Below, one piece after another: positions 8,672 through 18,528 of a stretch of 64,000 nt of DNA; positions within the stretch are counted from its first letter, which is position 1; every line of letters begins with the position of its first letter. The translations under genes and the position numbers were made by a program. The DNA comes from Flavobacteriales bacterium. GTDB lineage: Bacteria > Bacteroidota > Bacteroidia > Flavobacteriales_D > Crocinitomicaceae. The notes under the pieces are model-generated. The model saw only the letters and a list, made by a program, of their open reading frames with translations. It had not been told where the DNA came from and did no database searches. The stretch is from the NCBI GenBank assembly GCA_947497485.1, contig CANMHB010000008.1, positions 1-64,000 on the forward strand, in the 5' to 3' direction.

Positions 8672-8962
8672 GAACCAAGCTTGCTTGAGTGAAGAAGTGA
8701 AGGAATGAAAAAAGGTTGTGCGCAGCAGAACCAACTTTTGCTTGTTGGAGTTTAAACCTTTTAGGTTCTTTCCGAAGGAAAAATCCATAAAAACACTGAA
8801 CCAAGCTTGAGTGAAGAAGTGAAGGAATGAAAAAAGGTTGTGCGCAGCAGAACCAACTTTTGCTTGTTGGAGTTTAAACCTTTTAGGTTCTTTCCAAAGG
8901 AAAAATCCATGAAAAAACCGAACCATGCTTGAGTGAAGGAATGAAAAAAAGGTTGTGCGAAG
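8672..8962. repeat. Tandem repeat, ~2.3 copies of a 122-126 bp unit
   Basis: Copies begin at 8672, 8798 and 8920 (partial) with GAACCAAGCTTG.../GAACCATGCTTG.... Copies 1 and 2 are near identical apart from a 4-bp GCTT indel and a few substitutions. Confidence 0.9.
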
Positions 8963-8983
8963 CTTACTTTTCGAATGAAAATA

Positions 8984-11617
8984 TTATAACCGAACAATGA
9001 ACTTCAAATTGAATCTTCGAGCGGTAAGGTAATTTGGAATGGAATAGTAGCGGCCTTCGACATCTTGAATCCATTGTTTTGAAAGGACATTTTTAATTCC
9101 AAGTAAATTGAAAACTTCTAATGATATGATTGCATCGGTAAAATTTTTAGTCCAGAAAGTCACTTTTTTATTTTTTGTTTTCAAAAAGTCGTATGACATA
9201 CCTAGATCAACTCGAAAATAGGACTTCATTCGAAGAACATCCTTGTAGCGATCGTGATCCGGAGGTCCATAAGGAAGTGGCGAACCATATTGCAATCCCA
9301 TTTGCACAGTGAAATTCTCCAACCCTGGCATTTGATCTTGAACCAAAGCGCCAAACGTGAAAATCTGGTCTGTTGGTCTTGGAATGAATCCTGGATAAAT
9401 CGTGGCACTGTCTACAACAACCTGATCTTCACTATATCCAAATATAATTTTCTCTCCGGCAGCATTGTAATATTCCTTGTATGAATCGTTTTTGAGATCT
9501 TCATAAGTTGATAATATTCCTAGTTTAAAAAATGACTCGATTCCCTTGACGAATTCTCCGTGAATGTTCAGATCTAAACCATAGGCATAGGCAACAGCAT
9601 TATTTTCAGCAAAATAACGTGTTCGAACATTTTCAATCTCGTAAGGATTTACATCCCATAGGTATTTGTAGAAAAGCTCACCCGTTAATTTAAATGGTCG
9701 CTCTCTACCCCACATATTGAAGAAATAATCAGTTCCTGCGACAATATGTAAGGATTTCTGTGATTTAACATTGGTTCTCAGTTGACCATCAAAGGTTCTG
9801 AATTCCCTATAAAATGGTGGTTGATAATAAAGTCCTGTTGAAAAACGATAACTCATATTTCGTCGAACGATTCGCTCATCTTTGACCATATAAGCTCTTG
9901 GGAAATAGGTTAATGATAATCTTGGTGTGAAATAGGGCTCATTGTTTATTTGTGTATAACCACCGCGTAATCCAACAGCTAAGGCAAACTTACTGCTTGA
10001 CTCTGCCATTTTGTTTTCATACGTTTTGATTTCTTTGATTTTATCGGTCTTTATCTTTTTCGTAATACGAACCAAAAAGTCTTTTTTTAATCGAGACCAA
10101 CTTGTATTCCATTGTGTAAAACCACTTAACCGATAGGTAGACAACGCTAGATTTCCTTTAATCGTTTCAAATAGTTCAACTTGATTTGGTGAAGCCTGGG
10201 GTAAACTATAACCGGCTGAATCAATCATTTTCCACTCACTTAAAACGTCTGAAAAATAATCCTGTTGAAATTGAATACCCCATTTTATGGTCGAAATCTT
10301 AAAAACATTTTTTGAGGAATTAGTGTAATTCGAATAAAGTTGGTACTCGCCATTGTGATAAACACTTAAAATTGTGGCGTTGAGTCTATTTCTAGCATGA
10401 TTAAGAAATGTACCCACACCAAGCACAGCGATGGAATCACCATATTCTTCTTTTGAAGGATCAGTTTCTAACTCATTAATGTAATATTGACCTTGAATAT
10501 CAAAATATTCGCGTTCGTCCGAATTAAACGCAGAGGCATAAAAATCTAACTTAGTGCGTTTATTTGGTTGCCATTTTAGAGACAAACCACCGAGCATCGT
10601 TTGAAATCTGGTTTGTTCTTGACCATCAAAATAGATTCTAAATGAATAAGCTTCATTAGCAGTTCCAAAATCAGTCTCGGAAGTTTCTGGACTGAATCTA
10701 AAATTATTACTCGAATAATGACCCAAGAAACTGAGCGTTAATTTTTCGTTTAAATTGTAATTCATTAAAATTTGAGCATCTGCAAAAACAGGATTATACG
10801 AGCCTTTTGTTGGGAGTGAGTTAAGCAAATACCCATTTGAACGGTATCTTGCTCCTACTAAGTAATTGAATCGATGTGAAACCTCTTGCTCAACATGTGA
10901 TTCAACCCCAAGTAGCGATGCCAGACCAGATGCTCCAAATTTCTTGGGTGTATTGTAGGTTATATCCAAGACTGAGCTCAATCGGTCGCCATACTGGGCG
11001 TCAAAGCCCCCTGCTGAAAATCGAACAGATTCAACCAAAGAAGAATGAATAAAACTCATACCTTCTTGTTGTCCGCTTCGAGTGAGAAAAGGACGATAAA
11101 CCATGAATCCATTCACATAAACCAAATTTTCATCATAGTTTCCTCCCCTTACGTTGTAATTGTTAGTCAATTCATTATTGGAGGTTGCTGATGTGGTTAA
11201 AACCAATGCTTTTTCCAAACTTCCTGAAATTTTTTGAAAATCAATTAGTGGAAGTTTGTCAAGTGTAAATGGGTCATTTTTTGATTGCAAAAAGGTAATT
11301 TCTTGTTGAGGCTGCACCGGAAAATATACCGCAGGAATTTCTATCTCTTTTGGGCTTTGAATAATTAAACTCTTAACCTCTTTGAAATCCTCATAAATAT
11401 AGGTCAGCTTGAGTGAATCTCCAACCGAAACAAAGAATGAATAATAACCCGAAGAATCTGAAATTTGACTTTGAACTTTATTTTTTGATTTCAATTCAAC
11501 CATTACACCTGATAGTGGAATGTTTCTTTTACCAACACATATTCCTTGAACCGTAATGGATTGACCAAGAGCCTGAAATAGAAAAATTGAAAAAATAAAT
11601 GCGGTAAAAAATCTCAT
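8984..11617 (-). CDS. TonB-dependent receptor with carboxypeptidase-like regulatory domain
   Basis: Plug region NYNVRGGNYDENLVYVNGFMVYRP, N-terminal CarboxypepD_reg-like domain, barrel ending FNLKFIVRL. ATG at 11617 preferred over upstream start at 11653 (signal peptide). Confidence 0.85.
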   Translation of the reverse strand: MRFFTAFIFSIFLFQALGQSITVQGICVGKRNIPLSGVMVELKSKNKVQSQISDSSGYYSFFVSVGDSLKLTYIYEDFKEVKSLIIQSPKEIEIPAVYFPVQPQQEITFLQSKNDPFTLDKLPLIDFQKISGSLEKALVLTTSATSNNELTNNYNVRGGNYDENLVYVNGFMVYRPFLTRSGQQEGMSFIHSSLVESVRFSAGGFDAQYGDRLSSVLDITYNTPKKFGASGLASLLGVESHVEQEVSHRFNYLVGARYRSNGYLLNSLPTKGSYNPVFADAQILMNYNLNEKLTLSFLGHYSSNNFRFSPETSETDFGTANEAYSFRIYFDGQEQTRFQTMLGGLSLKWQPNKRTKLDFYASAFNSDEREYFDIQGQYYINELETDPSKEEYGDSIAVLGVGTFLNHARNRLNATILSVYHNGEYQLYSNYTNSSKNVFKISTIKWGIQFQQDYFSDVLSEWKMIDSAGYSLPQASPNQVELFETIKGNLALSTYRLSGFTQWNTSWSRLKKDFLVRITKKIKTDKIKEIKTYENKMAESSSKFALAVGLRGGYTQINNEPYFTPRLSLTYFPRAYMVKDERIVRRNMSYRFSTGLYYQPPFYREFRTFDGQLRTNVKSQKSLHIVAGTDYFFNMWGRERPFKLTGELFYKYLWDVNPYEIENVRTRYFAENNAVAYAYGLDLNIHGEFVKGIESFFKLGILSTYEDLKNDSYKEYYNAAGEKIIFGYSEDQVVVDSATIYPGFIPRPTDQIFTFGALVQDQMPGLENFTVQMGLQYGSPLPYGPPDHDRYKDVLRMKSYFRVDLGMSYDFLKTKNKKVTFWTKNFTDAIISLEVFNLLGIKNVLSKQWIQDVEGRYYSIPNYLTARRFNLKFIVRL

Positions 11618-11759
11618 TCGACACAAAGTTAATTTCTTAACGTTGCATATCAAGGATTATTGGATATTAATTATCACCTCCTTTTTGAAACAATTTGAGG
11701 GAATTCGCTGTAAAATCAGTCAACTAATTTTATTTTTAAGCTAAATCAATTCGACTTTT

Positions 11760-14177
11760 ATGATAAGATATATTCAACTCGTTACAATCATTTTTCTAAT
11801 TTCTAATTTTCAAAGTCAAATAAACTTTAAGCCCAAGGATTTTCTAGGATATGAAATTGGTGAAAAATTTACCCGTCATCATCAGGTTATATCCTATTTT
11901 AAGGAGCTCGAAAAATCTTTTCCTACTAACATTAAAATTCAGAAATACGGCGAAACCTATGAGAAAAGGGAATTAATTATTGCTTATTTCGGGAGTTCAG
12001 AAAATCTCAAAAAACTTGAACAGATTCGAAGCAATCATGTTAATCTTGACAAAAATGAAAACTTGGCCATTATTTGGCTTAGCTACAATGTGCACGGAAA
12101 TGAATCTGCAGGAACCGAAGCAGCAATGGCAACAGCCTACCGATTGTTGACCGATAAAAGCAATCTTCTGAAAAATACAGTTGTGATTATGGATCCTTGC
12201 TTAAATCCCGATGGTCGAGAGCGATATGTGAATCACTACTACCAATATGGAAATCAAAAGCCAGATGCTAAAATATTCAGTGCCGAACATAATGAGCCTT
12301 GGCCAGGAGGAAGACCAAATCATTATTTATTTGATTTAAATCGCGACTGGGCATGGATGACACAAATTGAAACTCAACAGCGTTTGCTTCAGTTTAATGA
12401 TTGGTTACCACACGTGCACGTCGATTTTCATGAGCAAGCCGTAAACGAACCTTACTATTTTCCTCCTGCAGCTGAACCCTATCATCAAGTTATTACAAAT
12501 TGGCAACGTGATTTTCAGAAAGACATTGGAAAAAAACATTCGGCTGAATTCGATAAAAATGGTTGGTTATATTTTTCAAAAGAAGTTTTTGATTTGTTGT
12601 ATCCAAGTTACGGAGATACTTACCCAATGTACAGCGGTTCAATCGGAATGACCTATGAGCAAGGAGGAAGCGGTAGAGCAGGATTGGCAGTAATTACAAA
12701 AATTGGAGACACACTTGAACTAAAAGATCGCGTTTTGCATCATGTTACAACTGGTCTTTCAACCATAGAACTAAGCTCAAATCAAGCTGAAAAACTAATC
12801 AAAGAGTACCAGAATTTTAGAAAAGAGAAAAAGAGTTTATACAAAACCTACGTTTTATCTGGAAATTCAGATCTTTTGAAACCTCTCATCGATTTACTTC
12901 GGAAGAATAAGATAAACATCGAGCAAGCCAATGAAAACACATCTATTAAAGGCTACAATTATCAAACCGGTAAAATCGAAAACTATTCAACAAAAAAAGG
13001 CGATATTCTCGTATCAGTGGATCAGGAAAAAGGAACCTTAGCAACCGTTTTACTCGAACCAAAAACAAAGTTAAGTGACTCGTTAACCTACGACATTACT
13101 GCTTGGAACCTACCCTATGCTTTTGGAATCGACGCTTATGCTTGCGAGAACAAAATAATAGGGACAACCTATCAAAATCAACTATTTTCTAAAAATAACA
13201 TTAACAAGGATTGTTATGCTTATTTGTGCCGATGGAATTCAGTTAAATCGGTGCGTTTTTTAGCAGCTTTGCAGCAAGCAGGAATAAAAGTATCCTTCAA
13301 TGATCAACCTTTCAAGCTGGCAGGGCAAGCATATGATGCAGGAACGTTGATTATTTTGAGAGGAGAAAATAAGCAAACTAATTTTGATGAAAAGCTAATT
13401 GAAGTTGCTAATTCGAATGAAATAAACTTGTCTTCAGTAAATACTGGATATGTTGAAGAAGGACTCGATTTTGGATCAAGTCATGTAAATTCGATTCCTG
13501 AGAAAAAAGTTGGTTTATTAATTGGAGACAATGCTTCCTCGCTTTCCGTTGGAGAGGTATGGCACTTCTTTGAGCAGCAACTTAACTCATCCATACATTT
13601 GTTTTGGGAGTCGGAATTATCCGATGCCTTAAGTGAAATAAATACACTTATTATTCCAGAGGGTAGTTATGAATTAGTTTCAAATCAACAACTTAAGGAT
13701 TGGATACAAAATGGCGGTAAATTAATCGTTTTAGGTTCGGCTGCCTCGAGCTTCACTGATTCAGAAAATGATTACTATGGCATCAAACGTACTGAACAAC
13801 AGGATACGAATATCAATAAGGTAAGATATGGAGATATCGAGAGGAATGACATAAGTGGTGTGATTACTGGAGCAATTTTCAAGTGTAATTTGGACCCTAC
13901 CAATCCGCTAACATTTGGTTTAAATCGTTATGAAACAATACGTCAAAGTGCTGACATTTATACTATGCAAAATGCACCTGCATTGCAATTACAGAAAAAT
14001 GCAAATGCAATCAATGGTTTTGTTGGATATGAAGTAAAAGAAAAACAGTCAGAAGCGCTTATTGCTGGAACACATGCTTTAGGATCCGGAAAAGTCATTT
14101 ATTTGATTGATAACCCTTTATTTCGTTCGTTTTGGGAGCGTGGAAAGTTACTTTTTTCGAATGCAATATATTTTTGA
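11760..14177 (+). CDS. M14 family zinc carboxypeptidase
   Basis: 805 aa; NVHGNESAGTEAAMATAYRLL, DPCLNPDGRERYVNHYYQ, DLNRDWAW, HVDFHEQ. Confidence 0.85.
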   Translation: MIRYIQLVTIIFLISNFQSQINFKPKDFLGYEIGEKFTRHHQVISYFKELEKSFPTNIKIQKYGETYEKRELIIAYFGSSENLKKLEQIRSNHVNLDKNENLAIIWLSYNVHGNESAGTEAAMATAYRLLTDKSNLLKNTVVIMDPCLNPDGRERYVNHYYQYGNQKPDAKIFSAEHNEPWPGGRPNHYLFDLNRDWAWMTQIETQQRLLQFNDWLPHVHVDFHEQAVNEPYYFPPAAEPYHQVITNWQRDFQKDIGKKHSAEFDKNGWLYFSKEVFDLLYPSYGDTYPMYSGSIGMTYEQGGSGRAGLAVITKIGDTLELKDRVLHHVTTGLSTIELSSNQAEKLIKEYQNFRKEKKSLYKTYVLSGNSDLLKPLIDLLRKNKINIEQANENTSIKGYNYQTGKIENYSTKKGDILVSVDQEKGTLATVLLEPKTKLSDSLTYDITAWNLPYAFGIDAYACENKIIGTTYQNQLFSKNNINKDCYAYLCRWNSVKSVRFLAALQQAGIKVSFNDQPFKLAGQAYDAGTLIILRGENKQTNFDEKLIEVANSNEINLSSVNTGYVEEGLDFGSSHVNSIPEKKVGLLIGDNASSLSVGEVWHFFEQQLNSSIHLFWESELSDALSEINTLIIPEGSYELVSNQQLKDWIQNGGKLIVLGSAASSFTDSENDYYGIKRTEQQDTNINKVRYGDIERNDISGVITGAIFKCNLDPTNPLTFGLNRYETIRQSADIYTMQNAPALQLQKNANAINGFVGYEVKEKQSEALIAGTHALGSGKVIYLIDNPLFRSFWERGKLLFSNAIYF

Positions 14178-14236
14178 AACTAGTTTCGCATTTTCTAACG
14201 GAAATCTGTAGTATTTTCGGCCATTAAAAAAGTAAA

Positions 14237-14653
14237 ATGAAAATTGAATTAAATCGAATTGAGGAACCTTATGTTTTTCAATTACAAAATCAAACAGGAG
14301 CGATTTGCGTATTTGATGCGAATGAGGCATTAGGAGGAAAGAATAAAGGATTAACACCTATGCAATTATTAGCTGGCTCGTTAGCAGGATGTAGATGTAT
14401 GTCGATAGATATAATTTTAATTCTTCAAAAGCAAAAAATCAATCCCTCCATTTATCGTGTTGAAATCGATGCAAAACGTAAAGAAGGAACGCCGGCGCCT
14501 TTCGAAGCAATGCATTTAATATTTACGGTGGATCAAAATGTTCCAGTCGATAAACTTGAACGTGCAATTGTACTTTCAAAAGAAAAGTATTGTTCGGTTT
14601 CTCTTTCGCTAAACCCAGCAATTAATATTACATACGAAGTGAAGGTTGTTTGA
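14237..14653 (+). CDS. OsmC family protein
   Basis: 138 aa; GGKNKGLTPMQLLAGSLAGCRCMSIDIIL..EKYCSVSLSLN. Confidence 0.85.
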   Translation: MKIELNRIEEPYVFQLQNQTGAICVFDANEALGGKNKGLTPMQLLAGSLAGCRCMSIDIILILQKQKINPSIYRVEIDAKRKEGTPAPFEAMHLIFTVDQNVPVDKLERAIVLSKEKYCSVSLSLNPAINITYEVKVV

Positions 14654-14676
14654 ATGGGGACAAAACACCTGACAAT

Positions 14677-14706
14677 AAAAAAAGCGCCTTGAAGGGCGCT
14701 TTTTTT
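14677..14706. terminator. Bidirectional terminator between convergent genes
   Basis: AAAAAAAGCGCC TTGAAG GGCGCTTTTTTT. Confidence 0.85.
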
Positions 14707-14729
14707 GAAGAATCAATATAATTAAATTC

Positions 14730-17708
14730 TTATTTCTTGATTTGAATTTTCTTCAATGTTTGGGTGTTTTCACCTGTTAATTTAAGACTGTAATTTCCAG
14801 CTGCATAACTTGATAAATCCAAATTCAAAGGATTTCCGTTCACAGTCCAGTTGCCAACGATTCTACCAGCCGCATCAATTAACTCAAGACTCTTGTATTG
14901 ATTTAAAGTTTCTCCTTTAAGTGTTAATAGACCGCTAGTTGGATTTGGATAAATTAAAATAAATTCATCTGTTGCTTCCTCAATACCCGCACTACAATCA
15001 GTTACAACAATTGAGAAAGACACTGGATTTCCGGTACATCCATTTAAAGTTGGAGTTACCGAAATGATTGCAGTTCCTGCTGAGGTTGGAGTAAATGAAG
15101 CAATATTTCCAGTTCCAGAAGCAGCTAAACCAACACCTGTATTACTATTCGTCCAAGCGTAAGTAGAAGAATTACTACTTCCTGTGAAGTTTATTGCAGT
15201 CGTTGTCGCACCAATGCAGGCTGTTTTATTTCCAGGATTGTTCACCGTCGGAATTGGTTTAATAGTAGCAACAACAGCTGTTCTTGCAGAAGTACAACCA
15301 TTGGATGTAACATCAACATAATACGTAGTCGTTGCACTGATAGATGGAGTAGTCCAACTTGTTCCTGTTCCCAATGCCGTTCCTCCGGTTTGAGCAGCAT
15401 ACCAATTTACTGTTCCAGAAGTAGCAGAAGCCCCTAAAGTGAGTGTTCCTGCGCCACATCGATCAGCTGGGGTCGTAGCACCCAGCGTAGGTGTTGTATT
15501 GACAGTTATATATGCTGTTTGGTTGGATGTGTTACTTCCGAGCGAATTCGTTGCCGTTAGCGAAACGTTGTATGATCCTGCTGTTGCATAAGTAACAGTT
15601 GGGTTTTGAGCTGTGCTTGTTGCAGGAGTCCCGCCTGGGAAAGACCAAGAATAAGAAGTTGGGAAACCTGTTGAAGTACTTGTATATTGAACAGTTTGAC
15701 CAGTACATGCTGTATTGGAAGGAGTTGATGTAAAACTTGCAGTTGGCGGAGTCGTAACATTAACACCGGTAATATTTACATTGTCAAGATAAAGTTTTTG
15801 TCCCCAACCTGACTTATTTCTAAATGCTACATAAACAGCATTATTTCCAACAAATTGACTTAAATCTACCGTTTCATTTCTCCAAGATGTAGGAGCATTG
15901 AAAGCTGCAGTCTGATCAGCCTGAGTAGCCAAAGTAGATCCACCCTTGTTGTAGGCTGTTGTCCATGTTTGTCCACAATCTGTAGACACAACAACATTCA
16001 AGGTATCGGAATATGTTGCGTTATATCGCGCATATGCAACATCAAATGTTAATGTTGCCGAAGTATACCCTGTTAAATTCAAAGCAGGAGTTTTTAAATC
16101 ATCAACATCTCCCGCAATTGTTGTGCTTGACGTAAAATTGTCCATCATTGCTGAATTACCTGTTGTCGGTGCAGTACCAACAGTTGCTCTCGCCCATGTA
16201 ACAGTATTTCCACCATTAGCTAGAGTCCAGTTAGTTGGAGGGAAAGTCGTTGAAGTAAACCCTTCAGTTAAAGGTAATGCTACACCTGTTACAACCGCTA
16301 GAGTAAAGTTGCTACTAAGTGCATCATTTCCTGGATTTCCGTCCGCTGCTCCGTTTGGAGAAGATGTTGAAGCGTTAAATACGTGGTTACCTGCTGTTGA
16401 CGTAAATGCATTAAGTGTAATATTTGCAGTAGAATTAGGGGTTAAAGTGCCCGTCCAGTTATAAGTCTGGTTTGCTCCACCATCAATATTGTAAGTAATT
16501 GTACAAGCTGTTAGATTAGAATTACCTAAATTCTTCAAAGTTACTTGGGGCGTAAATGACAATCCACAAATTGTTCCAGTTGGTGTTATGATAGCACTAA
16601 TTGTCGCATCATTTGCTGCTAAAGAATTACATTTTGTAGAACTTGCTAATGTAGATCTTCTTGGAGAGACTTGCATTACAGTTCTTACTCTAGTAACCTG
16701 ATCATTGGTAAAAATATTCATACAAGCATCATCTGTATAATCCATGTAATTTTGGATCATATCCGGGAAATTATCTGTTGTACATGAATTTTGATTTGCT
16801 GGGCATCCGTAGTTTGCAGCACTTGCTGGAGGTGTATCTGCACAGAAATCTGTAGCGGAACAGTTACTACCATCTCCCCAAATGTGACGAAGTCCCAACC
16901 AATGTCCCAACTCGTGTGTCAACGTTCTACCTCGTCCATATTGACCTCCAGCAGGATTTGGATTAGCAACAGAACCTAAGGAAGTATGCAGGATTACAAC
17001 TCCATCAGTTGTTGCGGAACCACCATTTGCATTTAACCCTTGAAGTCCTGAACTACTCGGAAATTGAGCATAACCAAGCAAACCGCCAGAAAGATCTCCG
17101 ACCCAAATATTAACATATTGAGTAGGATCCCAAATTGTAGCTGGTTTGATTGTATTATCAAAATTAGTGGATCCGAAAGGGCCTGCACCGTATGTTGTTA
17201 CACGATGAATTCCAGGCTCAGTAAGCGTAACATTGTTTGGATCACGCAAAGCTAAACAAAACTGAATTTCGCAATCGCCTGCAGCAGCATTCGTACTTCC
17301 AGCTAAATCACGATAATCTATGTTAAGTTGATCAAGTTGTCTTTGTACCCAGGTTGCTGAAACATTTGTAGCACCAGTTCCACTTGTAATAATGTGGAAA
17401 ACAATTGGTAATGTTAAAACGGTAGCTTTGGGTTGGCCTTTAGAAACTTTTGCGTTTTGCTGTTCATTGTAAATTCTAATTTGCTCTTGAAGCCAATTCT
17501 CTTCTTGTTGAAGCGTTGGTAAATTAGGATTTAAGGCGCGTCGAATTGAATCTGCTTCCATTGTATAACATCGAACACGACCATCGGGCCCTACCTTAGA
17601 TTTGTAAACAATGTCATTCGACTTCTTTTCGTTCGTTTGCGCATAAAGAGTATTAAAACTAAGCATTAGCGCACAGAACAAACCAAAAAATAAATAATTC
17701 TGTTTCAT
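14730..17708 (-). CDS. Secreted M43-family (pappalysin/cytophagalysin-like) metalloprotease with PKD domain and T9SS sorting tail
   Basis: TLTHELGHWLGLRHIWGD; PKD-like SYSWSFPGGTPATSTAQNPTVTYATAGSYNVSL; C-terminal YPNPTSGLLTLKGE...YSLKLTGENTQTLKKIQIKK. Confidence 0.85.
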   Translation of the reverse strand: MKQNYLFFGLFCALMLSFNTLYAQTNEKKSNDIVYKSKVGPDGRVRCYTMEADSIRRALNPNLPTLQQEENWLQEQIRIYNEQQNAKVSKGQPKATVLTLPIVFHIITSGTGATNVSATWVQRQLDQLNIDYRDLAGSTNAAAGDCEIQFCLALRDPNNVTLTEPGIHRVTTYGAGPFGSTNFDNTIKPATIWDPTQYVNIWVGDLSGGLLGYAQFPSSSGLQGLNANGGSATTDGVVILHTSLGSVANPNPAGGQYGRGRTLTHELGHWLGLRHIWGDGSNCSATDFCADTPPASAANYGCPANQNSCTTDNFPDMIQNYMDYTDDACMNIFTNDQVTRVRTVMQVSPRRSTLASSTKCNSLAANDATISAIITPTGTICGLSFTPQVTLKNLGNSNLTACTITYNIDGGANQTYNWTGTLTPNSTANITLNAFTSTAGNHVFNASTSSPNGAADGNPGNDALSSNFTLAVVTGVALPLTEGFTSTTFPPTNWTLANGGNTVTWARATVGTAPTTGNSAMMDNFTSSTTIAGDVDDLKTPALNLTGYTSATLTFDVAYARYNATYSDTLNVVVSTDCGQTWTTAYNKGGSTLATQADQTAAFNAPTSWRNETVDLSQFVGNNAVYVAFRNKSGWGQKLYLDNVNITGVNVTTPPTASFTSTPSNTACTGQTVQYTSTSTGFPTSYSWSFPGGTPATSTAQNPTVTYATAGSYNVSLTATNSLGSNTSNQTAYITVNTTPTLGATTPADRCGAGTLTLGASATSGTVNWYAAQTGGTALGTGTSWTTPSISATTTYYVDVTSNGCTSARTAVVATIKPIPTVNNPGNKTACIGATTTAINFTGSSNSSTYAWTNSNTGVGLAASGTGNIASFTPTSAGTAIISVTPTLNGCTGNPVSFSIVVTDCSAGIEEATDEFILIYPNPTSGLLTLKGETLNQYKSLELIDAAGRIVGNWTVNGNPLNLDLSSYAAGNYSLKLTGENTQTLKKIQIKK

Positions 17709-17796
17709 AGTATAAGAAAATAGTTTAATAGTTTGACGGAAAATTACAAATTTTAGTTGTATGAAAATAAAATTTCTTTAAAAATATCGGAAGCTT

Positions 17797-18456
17797 TTAA
17801 TCTTTAATGCAACGAACTGAGAGTCCTACATCAAAATCATCGTCCTCTTTGTTGAAGCTATTGGAATCATAAACGAAACTTCTTAACCAGGCATTATCAG
17901 TGAAATGCGGACTTGAACACCAAAAACCTGAGTAAAATCCTTGGTAACTAAATTTTCCATGATCATGAAGTCCCGAAGGAATTGCATTAAAACCAGATTC
18001 ATTTGTTCCGTTGCCATTTTTATTCCAGCCTGTTTTGCTTTTTATTTTCTTTCCAGCAATTACCTTCCCTCCAAGAAAATCAGTAAGTTGAGTCCATTCG
18101 TCATTCGTGGGAATATGCCAGCCTTGTGGGGCAAGCCCTCTTGAATCATTTACGGCATACCAATTATAAAGCTTTCCATACTTCCCATAGTTTGTTTTAT
18201 CAAAATTATAATAACTCCAAACTGGCGTTTTATTAATTCGTGCATTTTCCCAATCGTCGTGTGTTTTAGCCTCAGGAATTACCTCGCCATTACGGAAAGT
18301 TGAAACCGCTAAATTTTCTTTCATCCATGTTTGCGATCCAATTGTAACAGACTTTTGTGGGTTCGACTTTGCAGGAACTTGACTTTCTAAACTAAAAAAA
18401 GATATAATGAAAATCATTACCAAAAAACCCCTTCTACTTTTCAAACGAATATTCAT
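17797..18456 (-). CDS. Fibrobacter succinogenes major paralogous domain (FISUMP) protein
   Basis: 219 aa; SVTIGSQTWMKENLAV..GKLYNWYAVNDSRGLAPQGWHIPTNDEWTQL...GLSVRCIKD. Confidence 0.85.
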   Translation of the reverse strand: MNIRLKSRRGFLVMIFIISFFSLESQVPAKSNPQKSVTIGSQTWMKENLAVSTFRNGEVIPEAKTHDDWENARINKTPVWSYYNFDKTNYGKYGKLYNWYAVNDSRGLAPQGWHIPTNDEWTQLTDFLGGKVIAGKKIKSKTGWNKNGNGTNESGFNAIPSGLHDHGKFSYQGFYSGFWCSSPHFTDNAWLRSFVYDSNSFNKEDDDFDVGLSVRCIKD

Positions 18457-18482
18457 AATCTAATTTCATTTTAGCAAAAATA

Positions 18483-18512
18483 AAAAAGGCCCCTCATATG
18501 AGTAGCCTTTTC
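18483..18512 (-). terminator. Terminator hairpin downstream of the pyrophosphatase gene
   Basis: AAAAGGC-cc-CTCATATGAG-ta-GCCTTTT. Confidence 0.65.
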
Positions 18513-18528
18513 AAATTTATATTCAAGA

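Noticed and set aside
8672-8962. Possible CRISPR array
   Set aside because: The whole ~125-bp unit is repeated with no unique spacers and there are no cas genes.
8609-8997. Overlapping minus-strand ORFs (105 and 78 aa) across the tandem repeat
   Set aside because: They translate the same ~125-bp repeat in register; low-complexity peptides, no RBS/domain support, and hairpin-rich DNA suggests non-coding.
16123-16464. 113-aa plus-strand ORF inside the M43 protease gene
   Set aside because: Antisense shadow ORF with no recognisable domain.
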